From assembly GCF_021391495.1 (NCBI RefSeq), contig NZ_CP090063.1, forward strand, positions 2,170,001-2,234,000: a DNA stretch of 64,000 nt, given 5' to 3'. Shown here one piece after another: positions 1 to 9,341 of the stretch. The translations under genes were made by a program, and so were the position numbers. The stretch comes from Amycolatopsis acidiphila. Lineage in GTDB: Bacteria > Actinomycetota > Actinomycetes > Mycobacteriales > Pseudonocardiaceae. How positions within the stretch are numbered: position 1 is the stretch's first letter; every line of letters begins with the position of its first letter. The notes under the pieces were generated by a model. The model saw only the letters and a program-made list of their open reading frames with translations. It did not search any database and was not told the DNA's origin.

Positions 1-669
1 CTGCTGGAATGCGCCCGTCGGTTGAATCTGGCATTGAACACGGTCAAGCGCTACGCCCGGATCAGCGAACCCGAGCGGCTGGTCCGGGCGCCGAAGTACC
101 GCCCCACGTTGGTCGACCCTTACCGGGAGCATCTGCGGCGCCGCCGTGAAGTCGATCCTGCCGTGCCGGTGCAGTACCTGTTCGCCGAGATCAAGCAGCT
201 CGGCTACCCGGGCAGCCTCAACCTGCTCTACCGCTACATCACCCAAGGCCGCGTCGAATCCGACCGGCCGGCGATCTCCCCACGGCGCCTGGCCCGCTAC
301 CTGCTCACACGCCCAGACCGGCTGAAAGACCACCAGCGGGAACGGCTCGACGCCGCGGTGGCCGCCTGCCCAGAGATGACAGCGCTGGCCGGCCTCGTCG
401 GCGACTTCGCCGCCCTCCTGGCCCCCACCGTCGGCAACGATATACGCCTCACCGGCTGGATCGACCAGGCCCGGGCCGAGGATCTGCCCCATCTGCACGC
501 GTTCACTCGCGGGCTCGAGATCGACCGCCACGCCGTCAACGCCGCCCTCACTTGCCCATTCCACAATGGACGAACAGAAGGAGTGAACACCAAAACGAAG
601 ATGATCAAACGGCAGATGTACGGACGCGCAGCTTTCACCCTCCTACGCCACCGCATCCTGCTCGGCTGA
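1..669 (+). pseudogene. ISL3-family transposase, C-terminal part (runs off the left edge)
   Basis: The reading frame is open from the first base, so the gene begins outside the window and only about 222 C-terminal residues are seen. The last 40 residues hold the ISL3 hallmark: an H-N-G-x-T-E-G-x-N motif followed by K-x-x-K-R-x-M-Y-G and a closing L-L-R-H-R-I-L-L. This is the region around the catalytic Glu of the DDE domain. The protein would cut and paste its own element. Further IS remnants follow directly, so it may be inactive. Whether the N-terminal helix-turn-helix and zinc-finger part survives upstream cannot be told. Confidence 0.8.
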
Positions 670-755
670 ACTACACACCGTCACCACCGGAAGTGGGTCA
701 GAGCCGCTCGTTTGACAGACCCGTGCGGGCTGCTACAGATTTTGAAAGGCCAGCA

Positions 756-963
756 TTACGGCGCTCCGGGTTCGAGGGTGAGTCCAGTGTGGGCGAAGGA
801 GGCGTCGGTCAGTTGGGGTCGGTACTGGATGCGTTTGAGCCGGTTTTTCACCACGGTGGCCAGTTGGTCGATGCCGTGCACGATGAGGTTGCCCAGGCCG
901 CGTTTGACATGCGACCACACGTGCTCGACCGGTTTGAGGTCCGGGGCGTAGTACTCCAGCCGT
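756..963 (-). pseudogene. IS630-type transposase C-terminal remnant
   Basis: On the minus strand an open frame of about 68 residues ends at a TAA at 756-758. It contains Y-Y-A-P-D-L-K-P-V-E-H-V-W, the signature around the last catalytic acidic residue of IS630/Tc1-mariner DDE transposases, followed by a typical helical tail. Its upstream part is missing: the frame runs straight into the end of the neighbouring IS701-type element, and DNA beyond that element does not restore the frame. This is a dead fragment. Confidence 0.65.
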
Positions 964-2384
964 AGATCGTGATGTTCATGGTTCTTGGGTGGATTGCCGC
1001 TGGTAGTGGGCCTGTCGGGCTCGGTGTTGATGCTGTCGGCGCCAGGCTGAGAAGCGTAGGTGGTGCGTGGTGCCTGTGATCAGCGTGGTGGTGATCGTGG
1101 CGAACAGGTGTTGGACTTCGTTGCAGGTCAAGGAAATCCAGCGGGTGGATGTTGGTGTTTGGGTGGGTTCGGTCGCGGCGAGGACGGTGAGGAACGCGTG
1201 CGCGAGCGTCGCCAGAACGGTCCAGCGATGCCATGAGAGCCAGCGGCGGACCTGGTGCTGGTCCAGGCCTGCCAGACCTTTGCCGGTTTGAAAGGATTCT
1301 TCGACACGCCAGCGGGTTCCAGCCACGCGAACCAGAACGGGCAACGCGACGGGGGTGGGCGCGTAGCAGCGGTAGAACGCCAACTCTCTGGTGCGGCGGT
1401 TGCGTCGGATCAGCAGCCCCCGATGCCCGCCCACCTCGGCATCCTGATCAATGTCGACCAAAGCCCAGTCGTAGAAGCGGTGTCCCTTCGCCCCGGTACC
1501 GGCCGACAGGCGTTGCCACACATGTTTCGGTAGTCGGGTGGCCAACTCGTCCGGGCGGAACGTCCCCGCTCCGGTAGTGACGCGGCGGTCGCATCCGATG
1601 GCCAGCACATAGCCGACGCCACGGCGCTCCAGTTCCGCGCGCAGCGTGGGGTCGGCGCCGTAGACCTCGTCGCCGGTCACCCACGGCGCATCAACTCCGG
1701 CATCGAGGGCTCGGGTGATCATGGTGGTGGCCAGGGCGGGTTTGGTCGCGAACTGCATGTTCTCGCTGATCCCAGCCGCGGCGCAGCGTTCGCGGTCGCT
1801 CGTCCAGGACTTCGGCAGATACAAGGCCCGGTCGATAAACGCGTGCCCGGCCGTCGTGGCATACGTCAGATACACCGCGACCTGCGAGTTCTCGATCCGA
1901 CCGGCGGTTCCGGTGTATTGACGTTGCACCCCAACGGTGCGCGTGCCCTTCTTCAAGTCTCCGGTCTCATCGACGATCAGGACTGCGTTCTGGCTGCCGA
2001 GGTGGTCGCAGACGTAGTCGCGCAGGTCGTCACGCACCGCGTCGGCATCCCACACCGCCCGCGCGAGCAGGTGCTGCAGGCCGTCTGGTGTCGCGTCTCC
2101 GACATGCTCGGCGATGGTCCAACAGTTCTTCCGCGGCAGCTCAGACACCAGACCCAGCAACAGTTTCTCCGCCCGACGACGGGGCTCGACCCGGCTGAAA
2201 CGGCCCGCGATCCGCGCGGTCAGCTCATCGAACATCGCCTGCCAGCGAGCAGGGTTTATGCTGGGGCCCGCGGCCGCCAGCCGATCTTGGGAAGTCCACA
2301 CAACCGACCATGATCAACTGGCGGCCGCACCCATCTCCGACACCCCCTCACCAGCACCGATCACGAAGTCCGGCTGGAGTACTA
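949..2384 (-). mobile_element. IS701-family insertion sequence, apparently complete
   Basis: Imperfect 25-bp terminal inverted repeats bound the element at 949-973 and 2360-2384. The outer 14 bases (TAGTACTCCAGCCG) match exactly and the inner seven (TCGTGAT) match again after a short mismatch. They enclose one full-length transposase gene on the minus strand. The left end abuts an IS630 fragment. No clear target-site duplication is visible, so one flank may have been rearranged after insertion. Confidence 0.7.
976..2301 (-). CDS. IS701-family transposase
   Basis: This 441-residue DDE transposase carries the family's catalytic motifs in order: V-D-E-T-G-D-L-K-K-G near residue 110, G-D-E-V-Y-G near residue 207, and W-R-V-E-E-S-F-Q followed by K-G-L-A-G-L-D near residue 340. 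The length matches intact IS701-type transposases and no frameshift is seen, so it may be active. The gene sits inside the inverted repeats at 949-973 and 2360-2384. A Met at residue 23 is an alternative start. It mobilises only its own element and has no role in the peptide pathway. Confidence 0.88.
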   Translation of the reverse strand: MWTSQDRLAAAGPSINPARWQAMFDELTARIAGRFSRVEPRRRAEKLLLGLVSELPRKNCWTIAEHVGDATPDGLQHLLARAVWDADAVRDDLRDYVCDHLGSQNAVLIVDETGDLKKGTRTVGVQRQYTGTAGRIENSQVAVYLTYATTAGHAFIDRALYLPKSWTSDRERCAAAGISENMQFATKPALATTMITRALDAGVDAPWVTGDEVYGADPTLRAELERRGVGYVLAIGCDRRVTTGAGTFRPDELATRLPKHVWQRLSAGTGAKGHRFYDWALVDIDQDAEVGGHRGLLIRRNRRTRELAFYRCYAPTPVALPVLVRVAGTRWRVEESFQTGKGLAGLDQHQVRRWLSWHRWTVLATLAHAFLTVLAATEPTQTPTSTRWISLTCNEVQHLFATITTTLITGTTHHLRFSAWRRQHQHRARQAHYQRQSTQEP

Positions 2385-3201
2385 ACGCCACCCAGCGCTA
2401 CCACCGCATTCGGGCCAGAGCCGATCACGGGATAGACCCTCCTGAGCCCATACAACGACAATCCGTGGGCGAACCACGTCGCCGGCCCACGCCGACCGCA
2501 GCTACGACCACGAAAAGTACCGCCGCCTGGTCCGCGTTGGGGGCATCATTCCGCGCATCGCCCGCCGTAGAACCGAGCACGGATCCGGCCTCGGTCACGT
2601 CCGATGACCCGTGGAACGCACCTTGCGCCTGGCTCGAAGGCTTCCGGCGACTACATATCCGCGCCGAACGCCGAGCTGGCGTTCGCGGAGGGAATGGCAA
2701 TGTGTGGACAAGAATTCGGTTCATACCTCGCAAACCTGGCACGTCGAGAGTTTTGTGCACGACCGACCAGGACCAGAACCAGATCGTCTCGTTCTACGCG
2801 GGTGCGGTGGAGGAAGTGTGGGAAATCGAGTCGCAGGCGGTCGTCGACCGCACTGGCGGTCTTGACCTCGTGGTGGGGCGCCGAATGATCCGGTGGCGAT
2901 GGTGCGGCACACCGAGGAGTGCGGGCGGCGCAGTTTCGCGTTCGCCACAGATCCCTCCCAGCGATCGACCAGGATGAAAGGTCCGGAGATCTGTAAGCTG
3001 ATCGTCGGCGCGAAGTAGTTGTTCACCAACGAGTACTTCGACGCCATGAAATTTCTTGACAGCCGGGTCGTCCATGCGTTTGACTCAATGACTGATCGAG
3101 CAAGAGCGACTCGAGGCGATTTGTACTGCTGGGGGCAGTTAGTGCGTGTCAACGGCGTGAGTCATGATTTCCTTTCGGCGAACGGGGAGGAAAATGACCG
3201 G
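2385..3201. other. No convincing gene; degenerate DNA between IS elements and the regulator
   Basis: Open frames here are short, overlap on both strands and lack recognisable domains or good ribosome sites. The first 300 bases downstream of the IS701 end look like degenerate coding DNA. The last 180 bases precede the SARP-type regulator and probably hold its promoter, but I could not pick one out. Confidence 0.5.
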
Positions 3202-5640
3202 TTGGGATCGCGGTTCGCCACGTTGGTCCGAACCTATCGCCGTGAAGCGGGACTGACGCAGCGCGAGCTGGCCATGCGCGCCGGACTGAGCGTCGCGGCC
3301 CTGCGTGATTTCGAACAGGGAAGGCGGGGGAGGCCGCGGGCGAACTCGCTGGCGGCACTGGTGGGCGCGCTCGGACTGGACCCCGAGCAGGCGATCGACC
3401 TCGCCAAGGCCGCCGCGCCGTCCCGGTCCCGCGAGCGGGGCGTCCTGCAGGCAGGTGCGGAACCGGCTCAGATCCCGGCGAGCATACCGGAGCGTGGCCT
3501 GTGGGTCTCCGTGCTGGGACCGCTGGAAGTCTGGCGGGACCGCACGGCGCTGGCGCTCGGTCCGTTCACTCGGCGCGCGGTGCTCGCGCTGCTGGCCACA
3601 GAGCCGGGCGCCCTTGTGCACCGCGACACGATCGTCGACGTGCTGTGGGCACAGTCCCCGCCGCCCAGCGCTGTCAGCCTGATCCAGGCTCACGTGAGCA
3701 GGCTGCGGCGGTTGCTCGAACCTGCCGGGCTGCCGCCGCGGGAGGACGGCGTGATCGTCTCGGAGGGCGGGGCCTACCGCCTGCGGCTCCCACAGAACGC
3801 ACTGGACCTGCAGGCCTTCCGGGCGTTCGCGGTGCGCGCGGACGGGGCGAGTGTACGCGGCGACCTGCGGCAGGCCTGCGAATTCTACGAGCGCGCCGTC
3901 GAGCTGTGGCGGGGCGACCCATTGGCGCACCTCGACCTCGTCCGCGGCCACCCCGGCGTCGACGCGCTCGGCCGCGAGCTGGTCGCAGTGCTGCTGCGGT
4001 ACGCCGAGCTGGCCTGCGAGCTGGGGGAGTACGAGCGGGTGCTGCCCCGGCTGCACAGCGTTGCCGCCGCTGAACCGCTGAACGAGCTGGTCCACGCCCG
4101 GCTGCTGATCGCGCTCGCCGCCTCGGGACAGCAGGCCGAGGCACTGTGGCTGTACGAGGACCTCCGGCGCAGGCTGGACCGGGAGCTCGGCGTCTATCCT
4201 GGCGATGAGCTCGCCACGGCCCATCTGCGGGTGCTGCGCGGGGAGTTCTCCGGTACCGGCGGAACCCGCGTGTGCGGTTTCCGGACCGTGCAGCGGCCGA
4301 TCGCCGTGCGGTACGTGGTGCCGTGGCAGCTGCCTGCCGCGCCGCGGCGCTTCACCGGCAGGAAGCGGGAGCTGGCCGCGCTGTCCGGACTGCCGGACCA
4401 GCGCACGGGCGGCGCCGCGATCTGCGCATTAGTAGGCATGGTCGGTGTCGGCAAGACCGCGCTCGCCGTGGAGTGGGCTCACCGGATGGCCGAGGACTTC
4501 CCGGACGGGCACCTCTTCGTGGACCTGCGGGGCTTCGGCCCGTCCGGCAATTCCCTCGCGCCCGGTGATGCGGTCTACGGGTTCCTGCACGCTCTCGGGG
4601 TGCCTCCCGGACGGCTCCCGGACGACGCCGAGGAGCAGGCCAAGTTGTACCGCAGCCTGCTCGCCCACCGGCGGCTGCTCATCGTGCTGGACAACGCGCG
4701 TGACGCCGGGCAGGTCCGCCCGCTGCTGCCCGGCGCCGGCAAGTGCATGGTCCTGGTCACCAGTCGCAACCGCCTCACCGGGCTCGCCGCGACCCACGGG
4801 GCACAGCTCGTCGAGGTCGGTCCGCTCGATGCCGCCGAGGCGCGGGAGCTGCTGGCTAGCGGGCTCGGCGCGGAACGGGCTCGAACCGAGTGCGGGGAGG
4901 TCGCCGAGCTCGCTGAGCGGTGCCTGCGCCTGCCGCTCGCGCTGCGCAACGCCGCGGCCCGCGTGGCGGCCTTCCCCGGGCTGCCGTTGTCCGCGCTGAC
5001 GGCGTCGATGCGCGGCGGGCGGCAGGACTGGCTGAACAGCCTGGAAACCGGCGACCCGGTCAGTAGCGTGCGAGCGGTGCTTTCCTGGTCGCAGTCGGCC
5101 CTCAGCCCGGGTGCGGCCCGGCTGTTCCGCCTGCTGGCGCTCCACCCCGGCCCGGATGTCACGGTGGGCGCGGCGGCGAGCCTCGCCGAAGTCAGCTGCC
5201 AGGACGCGCACGCGGCGCTGACCGAGCTCTACGACGACTGCCTGCTCACCCAGAGGATCCTCGGTCGCTTCGCCTTCCACGACCTGGTCCAGGCGTACGC
5301 CGCCGAGCAGGTGCTCGAGCATGACGACGAAGCCGGGCGCACCGCCGCAGTTCGCCGGCTGCTCGACCACTACCTGCACCTGACCGCGGCGGCGGTCCGG
5401 GCGATGTATCCGCAGCAGCCCCGGCTCGCGTTGGGAGCGCCACTGCCCGGGGTCGTGACGGTGGACGAGTTCTCCGGTCCTATGGGGGCGGGAGAATGGT
5501 TCGAGGCCGAGCAGGAGGTCTTGTTCGGCCTCGTTGAGCTTGCCGCAGGCAGCGGCAGCACGCATGCGTGGCAGCTGCCCTGGCTCGTACGCCGGTTCGA
5601 GCTGGGTGACGGCCAGCTCCGCCGGCTCGCCGGTGCGTAG
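3202..5640 (+). CDS. AfsR/SARP-type regulator: XRE HTH + BTAD + NB-ARC, without TPR tail
   Basis: Likely cytoplasmic activator of the neighbouring cluster. Domains with the TTG start at 3202: XRE helix-turn-helix (residues 5-60), an OmpR-like winged helix (about 95-190) with its bacterial transcriptional activation domain (about 195-345), and an NB-ARC/STAND ATPase with P-loop G-M-V-G-V-G-K-T at about 412. The start was chosen because GGGGAGG at 3184-3190 lies 11 bases upstream and the XRE domain begins at once; in-frame starts at 3139 and 3019 are alternatives. The reading frame stops at about 812 residues, just where AfsR-like proteins begin their TPR repeats, so the usual C-terminal sensor is absent. 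An N-terminal XRE domain on a SARP is less common but known. Confidence 0.85.
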   Translation: MGSRFATLVRTYRREAGLTQRELAMRAGLSVAALRDFEQGRRGRPRANSLAALVGALGLDPEQAIDLAKAAAPSRSRERGVLQAGAEPAQIPASIPERGLWVSVLGPLEVWRDRTALALGPFTRRAVLALLATEPGALVHRDTIVDVLWAQSPPPSAVSLIQAHVSRLRRLLEPAGLPPREDGVIVSEGGAYRLRLPQNALDLQAFRAFAVRADGASVRGDLRQACEFYERAVELWRGDPLAHLDLVRGHPGVDALGRELVAVLLRYAELACELGEYERVLPRLHSVAAAEPLNELVHARLLIALAASGQQAEALWLYEDLRRRLDRELGVYPGDELATAHLRVLRGEFSGTGGTRVCGFRTVQRPIAVRYVVPWQLPAAPRRFTGRKRELAALSGLPDQRTGGAAICALVGMVGVGKTALAVEWAHRMAEDFPDGHLFVDLRGFGPSGNSLAPGDAVYGFLHALGVPPGRLPDDAEEQAKLYRSLLAHRRLLIVLDNARDAGQVRPLLPGAGKCMVLVTSRNRLTGLAATHGAQLVEVGPLDAAEARELLASGLGAERARTECGEVAELAERCLRLPLALRNAAARVAAFPGLPLSALTASMRGGRQDWLNSLETGDPVSSVRAVLSWSQSALSPGAARLFRLLALHPGPDVTVGAAASLAEVSCQDAHAALTELYDDCLLTQRILGRFAFHDLVQAYAAEQVLEHDDEAGRTAAVRRLLDHYLHLTAAAVRAMYPQQPRLALGAPLPGVVTVDEFSGPMGAGEWFEAEQEVLFGLVELAAGSGSTHAWQLPWLVRRFELGDGQLRRLAGA

Positions 5641-5677
5641 CGGGTGTGCTGTTCCGGATTCACTGGAAGCCTGTGCT

Positions 5678-5714
5678 TGACCATGACGCAAGGGCAGGGT
5701 TGGAGTCTGGACAC
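5678..5714 (+). promoter_or_regulatory. Candidate MerR-type promoter for the MFS exporter
   Basis: A TTGACC -35 box lies at 5678-5683. A GAGTCT-like -10 box at 5703-5708 gives the 19-bp spacer typical of MerR-controlled promoters. The spacer holds an imperfect dyad, ACCATGAC and GGGCAGGGT, around a CAA centre. The start codon follows at 5715, so the transcript would be nearly leaderless. A MerR gene is the second gene of the unit. Confidence 0.45.
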
Positions 5715-6938
5715 ATGGTGAAGTCCCCAGTCCCCGTGTTCCTGTTCATCACCGCTGAGGCGGTGGCACTGCTCGCCAACTCAGCCTTCCTGGTCGTGTT
5801 CCCGTGGCTGGTGCTCTCGCACACGGGCGACGCGGGCAAGACGAGCCTCATGACCGCCCTGGTGACGATCCCGACCGCAGTGGCGACGCTGCTCGGCGGT
5901 CGCGTGATCGACCGCATCGGACGGAAGCCCTCGAGCGTGCTGGCCGGGCTGGGCTGCGCGGTGGCCGCGGCGGGCTTCGGCGTCGTTAGTGGCCTCGGGG
6001 CGCTCAACATTGGCACGCTGATCGCATTGGGCATGCTGGCCCAGGCGTTCCTGCCGCCGAGCACCACGGCGCGCGATGCGCTGATGGACGCGATCGCCTC
6101 TGTCGGCGGGATCTCGCTGGAGCGCCTCGCCGGTATTCGCCAGGTAGTGTTCTCCCTCACCTACGCGATCGGACCAGCGCTGGCCGGACTGCTGCTCACC
6201 GCGATCAGCCCGATCGCCGCGTTCTGGATCATCGCCGGGGCGTGGACGTTCGCAGCACTGCTGACCACCGGGCTGCCGTCCGGCACGAGTCGGAAGGTGA
6301 GCGAGGCGGCGATCACGCCCAGTGGCTCGGTCTGGAAGCTGCTGCGCTCGCGCCGGGCAGTCTGGATGGCCGTGGTGATCGGCTTCGGGGCCTCGGTGAT
6401 TACACAGCCGATCACCAGCGTGCTGCTGCCAGCGCACTTCCGTGACCTGCACCAGCCGCAGCTCTACGGCGTGTCTGTGTCGGCTTTCGGCGTCGGCGCG
6501 ATTCTGGGCGCACTGCTGTACGCGGCTGTCGGAGCGAAGGCGGGCGTCAAGCTCTACGTCGGCGGCGTGCTCGTCACGACCGCGGGCATCGTGGCCTTCG
6601 CGCTGCTGCCCAGCTTCTGGATCCTAGCGCTCGGGCTGGCGCTCGGCGGGCTGGGCAGCGGTCTGCTCGCCCCCATGCTGCTCGTTGCCGTCACCAGGAA
6701 CACCGCGGACAACGAGCGTGGCCAGGCGCTGGGCGTCTACAACGCGGCGTCGCTCGGTGCGTCTCCGATCGGTCTCGGTCTGCTTTCTCTGCTGCTGCAG
6801 CGGCACCCGGACCTGCACGCCGGGGCGTTCGCGGTGCTTGGCGTCTGGGCACTGGCCGCGGTATACGCGCTGACCCGGCCATCGGTGATCGTCTCCACCC
6901 CCGGGCAGCAGCAGGCGGCGGATACGGCGGCGGTGTGA
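5715..6938 (+). CDS. MFS transporter (drug/H+ antiporter type)
   Basis: This 407-residue integral membrane protein has about twelve hydrophobic segments. The MFS signature is seen in the first cytoplasmic loop (G-G-R-V-I-D-R-I-G-R-K near residue 60). It probably exports a small molecule, possibly the cluster product or an unrelated drug. The ATG at 5715 is preferred over an in-frame CTG at 5646 because the extra 23 residues are not hydrophobic and 5715 sits just behind a good promoter candidate. The gene is followed 25 bases later by a MerR regulator, a common pairing in which the regulator senses the substrate and controls both genes. Confidence 0.85.
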   Translation: MVKSPVPVFLFITAEAVALLANSAFLVVFPWLVLSHTGDAGKTSLMTALVTIPTAVATLLGGRVIDRIGRKPSSVLAGLGCAVAAAGFGVVSGLGALNIGTLIALGMLAQAFLPPSTTARDALMDAIASVGGISLERLAGIRQVVFSLTYAIGPALAGLLLTAISPIAAFWIIAGAWTFAALLTTGLPSGTSRKVSEAAITPSGSVWKLLRSRRAVWMAVVIGFGASVITQPITSVLLPAHFRDLHQPQLYGVSVSAFGVGAILGALLYAAVGAKAGVKLYVGGVLVTTAGIVAFALLPSFWILALGLALGGLGSGLLAPMLLVAVTRNTADNERGQALGVYNAASLGASPIGLGLLSLLLQRHPDLHAGAFAVLGVWALAAVYALTRPSVIVSTPGQQQAADTAAV

Positions 6939-6963
6939 GCGGCGAGACGGAAGGAGGCGCCCG

Positions 6964-7719
6964 GTGCTCACAATCAGTCAGCTGGCCGACTACGCGGGCG
7001 TGACGGTGCGGGCGATCCGCCACTACCACCAGCGTGGGCTGCTGCGCGAGCCGCCGCGGGACGCGTCGGGCTACCGGCGCTACGACGCGCAGGCGGTCAT
7101 CGACCTGACCCGGATCAAGACGCTCGCCGAGTCGGGCGTGCCGCTCGGGCAGATCCCCCGGCTGCTCGAAGCCCCGGAGGAGGAGCTCGACAAGGCCATA
7201 GCCGAGCTCGACGTCGCGCTCGCCAAACGCGTCGACGAGCTGAACGCGACCCGCGCACGGCTGAAGGCGCTGCGCACGGGCAACCGGTTCTGCCTGCCGG
7301 ACGCCGTAGTCGACCACCTGGACCGGCTGCAGGCGATCGGTCTGAACGACGCCCAGGTCACACTCGAGCGCGACGTGTGGATCCTGCTCGTGGTGCTCTA
7401 CCCCGACCAGATCTCTCGCTGGCTCGCGCGGATAAGCAAGCTGCTCGACGACCCTGACGTCGCGCAGCTCTACGTCGACATCCATGCCGCGCGGGACTGG
7501 CCGCCGGACGACCCCCGGCTCAAGCTGATCGCCCGCAGGGCCGCGAAACTGGTGCGTCGCCACGACCGACACGCCGAGGCGGCGCGGGACATGCGGCAGG
7601 ACCTACGGGCGCTGCACCTGGTCGACGAGTTCGGCCACGACGTGTCGCCCGCTTGGCAGCGCATGGGGCAGCTGGCCGCGGCCGAGCTGGAGCCACCATC
7701 GCGAGTGGACGGAGCGTGA
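6964..7719 (+). CDS. MerR-family transcriptional regulator
   Basis: The 251-residue protein starts with a canonical MerR winged helix (L-T-I-S-Q-L-A-D-Y-A-G-V, then R-x-Y-H-Q-R-G-L-L and G-Y-R-R-Y). A dimerisation helix rich in Leu and Glu follows, then a C-terminal region of about 130 residues with no Cys cluster, so a multidrug or small-molecule ligand is likelier than a metal. GTG at 6964 is preceded by GGAAGGAGG. It is co-directional with the MFS gene and probably binds the dyad at 5680-5700 to control its own operon. Confidence 0.88.
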   Translation: MLTISQLADYAGVTVRAIRHYHQRGLLREPPRDASGYRRYDAQAVIDLTRIKTLAESGVPLGQIPRLLEAPEEELDKAIAELDVALAKRVDELNATRARLKALRTGNRFCLPDAVVDHLDRLQAIGLNDAQVTLERDVWILLVVLYPDQISRWLARISKLLDDPDVAQLYVDIHAARDWPPDDPRLKLIARRAAKLVRRHDRHAEAARDMRQDLRALHLVDEFGHDVSPAWQRMGQLAAAELEPPSRVDGA

Positions 7720-7749
7720 GACCGGAGGGGGAGTACCGGAAGGTGGCGA

Positions 7750-8784
7750 TCAGGCAAGGGAGTCGAGCCTGCGGGCGATGCCGGTCCACATTTCGGCATA
7801 GCCGAGAGCGAGTCGGACGACGGCGGTCACGCAGTGCGGCGGCATAGCGCCGACAAGGTCCGGCAGGCGCGCGGACGCGGCCGCGTTCAGGTGCAGTAGC
7901 CGCAGGATGGCGCGTCCGTGCTCGGTGTTGCGCAGTGAGGGATCGCGGCGCAGCACGTTAAGCGCGACCTCCGGTCCGTAAGGTGCGCCTGGCCCGGGAC
8001 GGGGTGTGGCGGCCTCAGCCGCGCGTTTCTCCCGGTTCCGGCGCACGGCTGGTCTTCGAGCTGTCGCGGCTTTCTCCGGCACAGGTGCATCGCCGCGTTC
8101 GATGCGCTGCCGGACGTCCAGCACGGTCGCCGGAGAGATGCCGGCTGCCTTCGCGATGTCCCGCAGAGAAATGTGAGGTTGCCGGAGCAGCAGTTCGGCC
8201 GCCCGTAGCCTTCCTTCGCCGGCATCGAGCGGGCGGGTCCGCCCGTCACTGCCCACCCGGACCGGGGCTGTCCCGATGTTCTCGCCGAGGTTCCGGCGGA
8301 TCGCCGCCACGGTTTTCGCGGCGATCCCTGCCGAGTGGGCGAGTGCCCGGTCGGACAGGTGCGGGTGCGTTTGGATGAGGCGTCTGGCCGCGGCCTGCCG
8401 CTCCACCTGGGAAAGCGGCAACCCGTGCTGGACGTTCTCCTGCACGGCGCGCAGGAACAGGTCCTGCTCGCTGCCGTGGAAAAAGACCACCTCGATCGTC
8501 TCCCGGCCCTGGCGAGAGGCGGCGAGCAGGCGGTGCATCCCGTCCACCACGCACTTCGTCCGCCGGTCAACGAGGATCGGGGGGAGCGGAGTCTCGGTCT
8601 CGGCCAGCCTCGCGACGTGGGCCTCACTGGTGCCGGTCAACCGGGGCGAGTCACCGGCACGCAACGAGGCGATCGGCACGGTGACGGGTTCCGGTGCTCC
8701 GTTCGCCGCGCGCGGCTGCTGCTCCTGGCGCGAACTCGCGTCCACGCCGACCAGATCGGCCATACTGCCAGCTGTCTGATTCAC
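7750..8784 (-). CDS. StrR-like pathway regulator (ParB/Srx-fold N-terminus, HTH)
   Basis: This 344-residue protein resembles the StrR/NovG/Bbr group that activates antibiotic clusters. Residues 35-120 form a ParB-like domain with G-D-S-P-R-L-T-G, L-P-P-I-L-V-D-R and V-D-G-M-H-R-L-L-A-A. Central helices (about 125-230) contain two HTH-like stretches, and a basic linker leads to a C-terminal helical domain. The GTG start at 8784 has AAGGGGGAG seven bases upstream. It is transcribed away from the biosynthetic operon across a 557-bp gap. Such proteins bind long palindromes in target promoters; I did not find a clear StrR-type palindrome in that gap. Confidence 0.82.
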   Translation of the reverse strand: MNQTAGSMADLVGVDASSRQEQQPRAANGAPEPVTVPIASLRAGDSPRLTGTSEAHVARLAETETPLPPILVDRRTKCVVDGMHRLLAASRQGRETIEVVFFHGSEQDLFLRAVQENVQHGLPLSQVERQAAARRLIQTHPHLSDRALAHSAGIAAKTVAAIRRNLGENIGTAPVRVGSDGRTRPLDAGEGRLRAAELLLRQPHISLRDIAKAAGISPATVLDVRQRIERGDAPVPEKAATARRPAVRRNREKRAAEAATPRPGPGAPYGPEVALNVLRRDPSLRNTEHGRAILRLLHLNAAASARLPDLVGAMPPHCVTAVVRLALGYAEMWTGIARRLDSLA

Positions 8785-9341
8785 GATGACTCCCCCTTGT
8801 GTTAATCAGCTCGCATTTCCAGTGGACATCCTGTCGGTGCCGCTAGTCACCCTCGGTCGGCGAGGTGGGCGCCGCCCTTGCCTCGCGCTGACAGGCAATT
8901 GCCGTACCCCTCACCGGGATGTCGATCGTCTTCCCAGCTGAAGCGCCTTCGGTGAGAACCTTAATGAACGTCCTGATCGCCGCAGTACGAGCACGGCCGG
9001 GGCGCCCCGGCAGCGGCCTCCTGCGGAAGGCGTAACCGAACCGGGCGTCCGGAGGAACTCCTCCGGCGGAACGGGCAGTAGGGGCTCAAGACCGCGCACG
9101 GCGGTGTTCAACTGCGGCAGGTCAGCACTTAAACGCGCGGTCACCACCACCGTTCTTCCTGCTGTGGGCGGGAATTCGTGCCTCCGAACACGACGGTCGC
9201 GCTGCCGGGGGTGTTGGGCAGGAGAAGAACGCGTCGTAGGCTCCGCCGTACCGCTGTGCCACAGCGATGGACAGGAGCCCCGGTCAGGCCGGAGGCACCT
9301 CCGGTGCCGCTCTCCCCTCTCGTGAAATTCGGAGGATTCCC
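8785..9341. other. Divergent control region upstream of the biosynthetic operon
   Basis: The 557 bp between the StrR-like gene and the first biosynthetic gene show no plausible coding sequence: a short minus-strand frame at 8911-9150 has no domain and poor context. The region must contain promoters for both directions. GGAGG at 9331-9335 is the ribosome site of the following gene. Confidence 0.5.

Noticed and set aside
2114..2977. A 287-codon plus-strand frame across the IS701 end
   Set aside because: It begins antisense inside the transposase gene and crosses the element's terminal repeat. No domain or ribosome site.
8911..9150. A 79-codon minus-strand frame upstream of the operon
   Set aside because: No recognisable domain, weak start context, and it lies in an expected promoter region.
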